Assembly (NCBI GenBank): GCA_030668465.1
Contig: DAOUTX010000034.1
Span: forward strand, 1 to 8,956
DNA from: Atribacterota bacterium
Lineage (GTDB): Bacteria; Atribacterota; Phoenicimicrobiia; Phoenicimicrobiales; Phoenicimicrobiaceae
Direction of reading: 5' to 3'
Length of the DNA: 8,956 nt
Shown here: piece after piece, positions 6,220 to 8,956 of the stretch
Layout of the letters: the number at the start of each line of letters is the position of its first letter
Position numbering within the stretch: the first letter of the stretch is position 1
Made by a program: the position numbers and the translations under genes
Notes under the pieces: generated by a model
What the model was told of the DNA's origin: nothing
Database searches by the model: none
The model's input: the letters and a program-made list of their open reading frames with translations, nothing else

Positions 6220-6247
6220 ATTATATCACAGATATTTTCGATATCAA
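6220..6247 (-). promoter_or_regulatory. Promoter of rpsF-rpsR
   Basis: On the minus strand the -35 is TTGATA (6247-6242), the spacer is 16 nt, and the -10 is a perfect TATAAT (6225-6220) extended by an upstream TGA. Transcription would start near 6213, giving a leader of about 75 nt that just includes the hairpin. It is the best protein-gene promoter in the window. Confidence 0.72.
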
Positions 6248-6265
6248 GTTTTTATTCGTATCCAT

Positions 6266-6305
6266 TTAGTTAGTTAGTTAGTTGGTTACTTAGTTAACTA
6301 GTTAA
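6266..6305. repeat. Octad repeat array between DUF951 gene and rpsF
   Basis: Five 8-nt units are in register: TTAGTTAG twice, TTGGTTAC, TTAGTTAA, CTAGTTAA. They lie upstream of the rpsF promoter. The rest of the 230-bp spacer shows no gene. Confidence 0.8.
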
Positions 6306-6368
6306 TAAATTAATATCAAACCAATTAGTCCGGCGACCATACTAACTAGATGAATTTACATCTTTTTC

Positions 6369-6557
6369 CTAATCCCGGGGAATAATTTCTTTAATTTTCT
6401 TCTCTAATTTTACCCGAGGAACTAACACTTTTCTGCCACAACAAAGACATTTTAAGCCAATATCAATACCGATCCTGGTAATTTCCCAATGGAAACCTCC
6501 ACAAGGATGTTTCTTCTTTAATCTAATAATATCTCCCATCCCTAATTTTAATGGCAT
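6369..6557 (-). CDS. DUF951 family protein, small zinc-ribbon-like
   Basis: This is a 62-residue protein of the DUF951 (COG4481) family. Its function is unknown; the genes commonly lie beside rpsF in Gram-positive bacteria, as here. The family pattern is clear: GDIIRLKKKHPCGG (8-21), W24, GIDIGLKCLCCGRKV (30-44), VPR (46-48) and a basic tail. C19, C37, C39 and C40 could make a metal site, and the basic residues suggest nucleic-acid or ribosome contact, but that is inference. The ATG start is preceded by AAGGAT about 8 nt away. It is separated from the protease gene by a 318-bp repeat mosaic. Confidence 0.93.
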   Translation of the reverse strand: MPLKLGMGDIIRLKKKHPCGGFHWEITRIGIDIGLKCLCCGRKVLVPRVKLEKKIKEIIPRD

Positions 6558-6593
6558 GTTATTGTATCCTTATTTACTAATTTGCCAATTATA

Positions 6594-6743
6594 TTAGTTA
6601 GCCGGTTGCCATGTTTACCAGTTAGCCAGTTAAAATCAATCAACTAATTGACCAATTCACCGATTAACCGATTAAATTAGTCGTTAGTGAATGGTGAATA
6701 GTCGTTAGTATGAGATACAGGTTACGAGTTGCAAGTTTATAAA
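6594..6743. repeat. Octad array (ten units) switching to heptad array (ten units)
   Basis: Ten 8-nt units run without slip from 6594 to 6673, drifting from CCAGTTAG-type to AACCGATT-type. At 6674 the period changes to 7 and stays in register to 6743 (TCGTTAG, TGAATGG, TGAATAG, TCGTTAG and onward). 6674-6710 has an inverted copy at 8412-8448 (35 of 37). 6715-6739 has a direct copy at 8189-8213 (22 of 25). This fills half of the 318-bp spacer between the protease and DUF951 genes. Confidence 0.9.
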
Positions 6744-6787
6744 AAAGTTCAAAATTGGTAAGTGTATATTGCTATACACCCTTGCAA
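6729..6787 (-). other. Nested hairpin with GCAA tetraloop in protease-DUF951 spacer
   Basis: On the minus strand, a 7-bp stem GUGUAUA/UAUACAC (6779-6773 and 6768-6762) closes a GCAA loop of the stable GNRA type. It is enclosed by a second inverted pair, TTGCAAG (6787-6781) and CTTGCAA (6735-6729). No T-run follows directly, though a T6 lies about 20 nt on, so a weak terminator of the protease gene is possible. The function is unknown. Confidence 0.45.
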
Positions 6788-6795
6788 TAAATTAA

Positions 6796-6884
6796 AACTG
6801 AGAACTGGAAACTGTCAACCTATTTTTCTTCTTCCAAAAACTCTAAACTAAAAACCAAAAACCATATACTTACGACTAACCTAA
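6796..6884. repeat. Heptad tracts reaching into the protease stop codon
   Basis: Units AACTGAG, AACTGGA, AACTGTC lie at 6796-6816. Seven units lie at 6836-6884 (AAAAACT, CTAAACT, AAAAACC twice, ATATACT, TACGACT, AACCTAA). The final two cover the stop codon (6876-6878) and last codons of the M16 gene. Confidence 0.8.
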
Positions 6885-8153
6885 TTCTTGTAATAAAGAG
6901 CTATATTCCTTTTTATTCTTTTCTTTGAAGGAGCCAACAATGGATAAATTTATTCTATCTTTGATAAAAATATTTTGAGCCATTTTTTGAACATCTTTCA
7001 CTTTTACTTCTTCAATTTTTTCTTTTATTTCGTCAAAAGTTGAAGGTCTACCATGTAAAAGCATCCTATTCCCCAACCAAAATGCCCTGCTTAAAGTACT
7101 TTCCAAACTTAAAGATAATGCACCTTTATACATTTCTTTTGCTTTTTTTAATTCATCTTCTTTTAAATTATCGTCTTTTATTTTATTAAGCTCCTCTAAA
7201 ATTGTCTGGATAGTTTCCCTCAGTTTACTTGAATCGATACCGGCATAGACATTAAAAGAACTGATATCGTTAAAATACTGAATAAATGAATGGATATCAT
7301 AAGCTAAACTTTTTTTAACTCTTATTTCTTGAAAAAGCCGAGAACTTAATCCCGAGCCCAATATTATATCCAATAAATCCGCAGAGTATTTATCAGGATC
7401 TAGCCGAGAAATTCCGGGAAAACCAAAAGAAAGATGAGTCTGGTTACTCTTTTTAAATTTTATTCCTATTTGAGTATTTTTCTGATTACCCTTTACGGGT
7501 AAATAATTATTAACTTCACCTTTTTTCATTGTTTTAAAATATTTCTCGGCCTGCAGAATTACTTTTGTTATCTTAATATTGCCTGCAACACTTATTACTA
7601 AGTTATTTGGACAATAAAATTTATTTATATATGATAAGAGGTCTTCTCTTTGAATATTGATTACACTCTTTTCATTTCCGAGAACAGACCTCCCCAGAGG
7701 ATGATTTTTCCACATTATCCTATCAAGTAAGATTTCTACTAATTCTTCTGGAATATCCTGATATTTTTTAATTTCCTCGATAATTACTTTTTTTTCCTTA
7801 TGAAGGTCTTCTTCTCTCATCAACGAATTTAATATTATGTCGGCTAACACGTCAAAAGCAGTTTTAAATTGTTCCTGAGGAACTTTAGCATATAGATAAG
7901 TTGTCTCCTTAGAGGTAGAAGCATTTATTTCTCCGCCAATACCTTCTATGACCTGAGATATTTCTAAAGTGCTCTTCCTCTTGTTAGTTCCTTTAAATAG
8001 TACATGTTCGATAAGGTGAGAAATTCCCTGATGCTTTTGTACTTCGTACCTTGATCCAGCTCCTATTCCGAAAACAATAGCTACAGATTTCATGTGAGGC
8101 ATTTCTTCTACTACGATTCTTAAACCATTTTCTAATTTTATTACTTTATAAAT
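6876..8153 (-). CDS. M16 family zinc metallopeptidase (processing-protease type)
   Basis: This is a zinc peptidase of the pitrilysin/M16 family, most like the single-domain bacterial relatives of mitochondrial processing peptidase. With the start taken here the protein is 425 residues, normal length. The inverted zinc motif HLIEH is at H46, E49, H50 (GISHLIEHVLFKGT). The third ligand is the glutamate about 76 residues on, in VIIEEIKKY (E126/E127). The C-terminal half keeps GSGLSSRLFQEIR and LAYDI. The first in-frame ATG (8102) begins inside the family's conserved N-terminus. Upstream codons encode YKVIKLENGLRIVVEE, and no ATG, GTG or TTG precedes them. The best start is ATT at 8153-8151, 7 nt after a perfect AGGAGG. 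No signal peptide is seen. Neighbours are mreC upstream and DUF951 downstream. Confidence 0.93.
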   Translation of the reverse strand: MYKVIKLENGLRIVVEEMPHMKSVAIVFGIGAGSRYEVQKHQGISHLIEHVLFKGTNKRKSTLEISQVIEGIGGEINASTSKETTYLYAKVPQEQFKTAFDVLADIILNSLMREEDLHKEKKVIIEEIKKYQDIPEELVEILLDRIMWKNHPLGRSVLGNEKSVINIQREDLLSYINKFYCPNNLVISVAGNIKITKVILQAEKYFKTMKKGEVNNYLPVKGNQKNTQIGIKFKKSNQTHLSFGFPGISRLDPDKYSADLLDIILGSGLSSRLFQEIRVKKSLAYDIHSFIQYFNDISSFNVYAGIDSSKLRETIQTILEELNKIKDDNLKEDELKKAKEMYKGALSLSLESTLSRAFWLGNRMLLHGRPSTFDEIKEKIEEVKVKDVQKMAQNIFIKDRINLSIVGSFKEKNKKEYSSLLQELG

Positions 8154-8166
8154 GATGATTCCTCCT
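8151..8166 (-). promoter_or_regulatory. Ribosome binding site with ATT initiation codon for the M16 protease
   Basis: AGGAGG (8166-8161) is followed by 7 nt and then ATT (8153-8151), from which the conserved family N-terminus is read. Two ATC codons lie between but only 1 and 4 nt from the Shine-Dalgarno, too close. No standard start codon occurs in frame before the ATG at 8102, which has no Shine-Dalgarno. Confidence 0.65.
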
Positions 8167-8169
8167 CTT

Positions 8170-8346
8170 AAATTAGTCGTTAGTGTAAATACAGGTTACA
8201 AGATGCAAGATTATTCAATTTACCAATTTACCAATTAAATTAGTTAGCTGGTTAGCTAATTAGTATCTCGTATCTCGTTAAGAAAATAGAAGTCGGAAGA
8301 CAGAGAGAAACAGTGATGAGTAATGTGCGACAAGTAAATAGTTTTA
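8170..8346. repeat. Heptad-octad-heptad mosaic upstream of the M16 gene
   Basis: Seven 7-nt units lie at 8170-8218 (AAATTAG, TCGTTAG and onward). Six 8-nt units lie at 8219-8266 (TTTACCAA twice, GTTAGCTG, GTTAGCTA and others). Further heptads run from 8263 (GTATCTC twice, then AGTNNNN-type units to 8346). The tract begins 4 bp upstream of the M16 Shine-Dalgarno. The 354-bp spacer 8154-8507 shows no gene; mreD is not there. Confidence 0.85.
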
Positions 8347-8401
8347 TGTTCCAAATTGTAGACTTTTTCTCTTTTTGTCATTTAAATACGAACGTGATAC
8401 G
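8306..8401. repeat. Copy 2 of the 95/96-bp dispersed repeat (inverted)
   Basis: The reverse complement of this segment aligns along its whole length with 3296-3390, with about ten substitutions and one small length change. It has an identical 23-base core (minus strand, beginning TTTAAATGAC). The two copies lie in different spacers 5 kb apart and in opposite orientation. Confidence 0.85.
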
Positions 8402-8497
8402 CGATATGATTTACTAACGACTATTCACTATTCACTAACGGCTAATTTAACTGATAACTGATATCCTATCCGCTAAACGCTACCACTATACGCCCTT
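8386..8497. repeat. Long heptad array downstream of mreC
   Basis: Sixteen 7-nt frames are in unbroken register over 112 bp, including CTATTCA twice, CTAACGA and CTAACGG, AACTGAT twice, and CCGCTAA with ACGCTAC. 8412-8448 is an inverted copy of 6674-6710. The array ends about 10 bp before the mreC stop codon. Confidence 0.88.
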
Positions 8498-8507
8498 CCT
8501 TAAAGTT

Positions 8508-8956
8508 TTACTCAGATTTTTTAACCACAAACACTTCTTCTAATTTAGTAAAATCTACTTCCGGTTTTATTATTACTTTTTGAAATAAATCATGGCTTTC
8601 CTTTTTTATCCCTACTATCTTACCAATAATAATTCCCTTGGGGAAAATGCTTCCTAATCCGGAAGTGATCACCATATCATTTATTTTTACATCAGCATCG
8701 TGGGAAAGATATTCCATATAGCAATAATTGCTTTCGCTTCCCTTCATTACTCCTATATCTCTTGATCTCTGAATCATGCCTCCCACAGCACTTCTTTGAT
8801 CCAATATTAGCAATATTTTTGCTGTTCGGGAATCGACACTAACTACCCTGCCTACCAATCCGCGATGAGTTGCTACCGCCATATTTTTCTTTACTCCATC
8901 AGTTATTCCCTTATCAATAATTATACTATTAAACCTATTTCCTGGTTCTCGGCTGA
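8508..8956 (-). CDS. mreC: Cell-shape protein MreC, C-terminal part (5' end outside window)
   Basis: MreC is a membrane-anchored periplasmic protein of the elongasome that links MreB to peptidoglycan synthesis and sets rod shape. 148 residues are visible. The frame stays open to the window edge, so the N-terminal membrane helix and coiled coil are outside. The segment GNRFNSIIIDKGITDGVKKN, followed by MAVATHRGLVGRVV, is the classic start of the MreC beta domain. Later motifs are VITSGLGSIFPKGIIIGKI and the terminal VDFTKLEEVFVV. The ATG at 8882 is an internal methionine (normally GM.V), not a start. mreD, which usually follows mreC, is absent; a 354-bp repeat mosaic and the M16 gene follow instead. 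Confidence 0.95.
   Translation of the reverse strand, partial: SREPGNRFNSIIIDKGITDGVKKNMAVATHRGLVGRVVSVDSRTAKILLILDQRSAVGGMIQRSRDIGVMKGSESNYCYMEYLSHDADVKINDMVITSGLGSIFPKGIIIGKIVGIKKESHDLFQKVIIKPEVDFTKLEEVFVVKKSE

Noticed and set aside
8508..8882. A complete 124-residue protein starting at the ATG at 8882
   Set aside because: The conserved MreC sequence continues in frame upstream to the window edge, so this is an internal methionine of a longer MreC.

Overview
The window is a stretch of bacterial housekeeping chromosome, almost all of it transcribed from the minus strand. A mobile element abuts its left end. The DNA is AT-rich, about one third GC by eye. Read in the direction of transcription (right to left), the order is mreC (partial), an M16 zinc protease, DUF951, rpsF, rpsR, a DUF2232 membrane protein, rplI, dnaB, then tRNA-Lys, tRNA-Glu and tRNA-Val. 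This recalls the low-GC Gram-positive block around rpsF and rplI-dnaB, but ssb (normally between rpsF and rpsR) and gdpP (normally between DUF2232 and rplI) are absent. The gene content, the AT richness and the unusually large, repeat-filled spacers suggest an uncultivated lineage related to or outside Firmicutes (Atribacterota-like is a guess, not shown).

Left end (1-1622): the C-terminal part of a large serine recombinase points toward a minus-strand tRNA operon. Its stop codon lies inside the 3' end of tRNA-Val, and the operon's intrinsic terminator lies inside the recombinase coding sequence. This is the expected layout of an element integrated at a tRNA 3' end. The rest of the element lies left of the window. 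The tRNA operon has a good promoter at 1659-1687.

Middle (1821-6557): dnaB (replicative helicase), rplI (bL9), a multi-pass DUF2232 protein, rpsR (bS18), rpsF (bS6) and DUF951. rpsF has its own extended -10 promoter and a leader hairpin that may be the S6:S18 autoregulatory RNA. Right end (6876-8956): an M16 peptidase whose best start codon is ATT, and the C-terminal part of MreC.

The most unusual feature is the non-coding DNA. About 2.1 kb of spacer, more than a quarter of the region right of the tRNAs, is largely built of degenerate tandem repeats with a strict 7-nt period (heptads) or 8-nt period (octads). The phase is often kept for 50-110 bp, and tracts end at or inside stop codons. Within this mosaic are longer dispersed copies: a 95/96-bp repeat present at two sites in opposite orientation, a 37-bp inverted pair flanking the protease gene, and a 29-bp inverted pair flanking the dnaB-rplI spacer. 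It resembles the heptanucleotide STRR repeats of cyanobacteria, but the gene context is not cyanobacterial.
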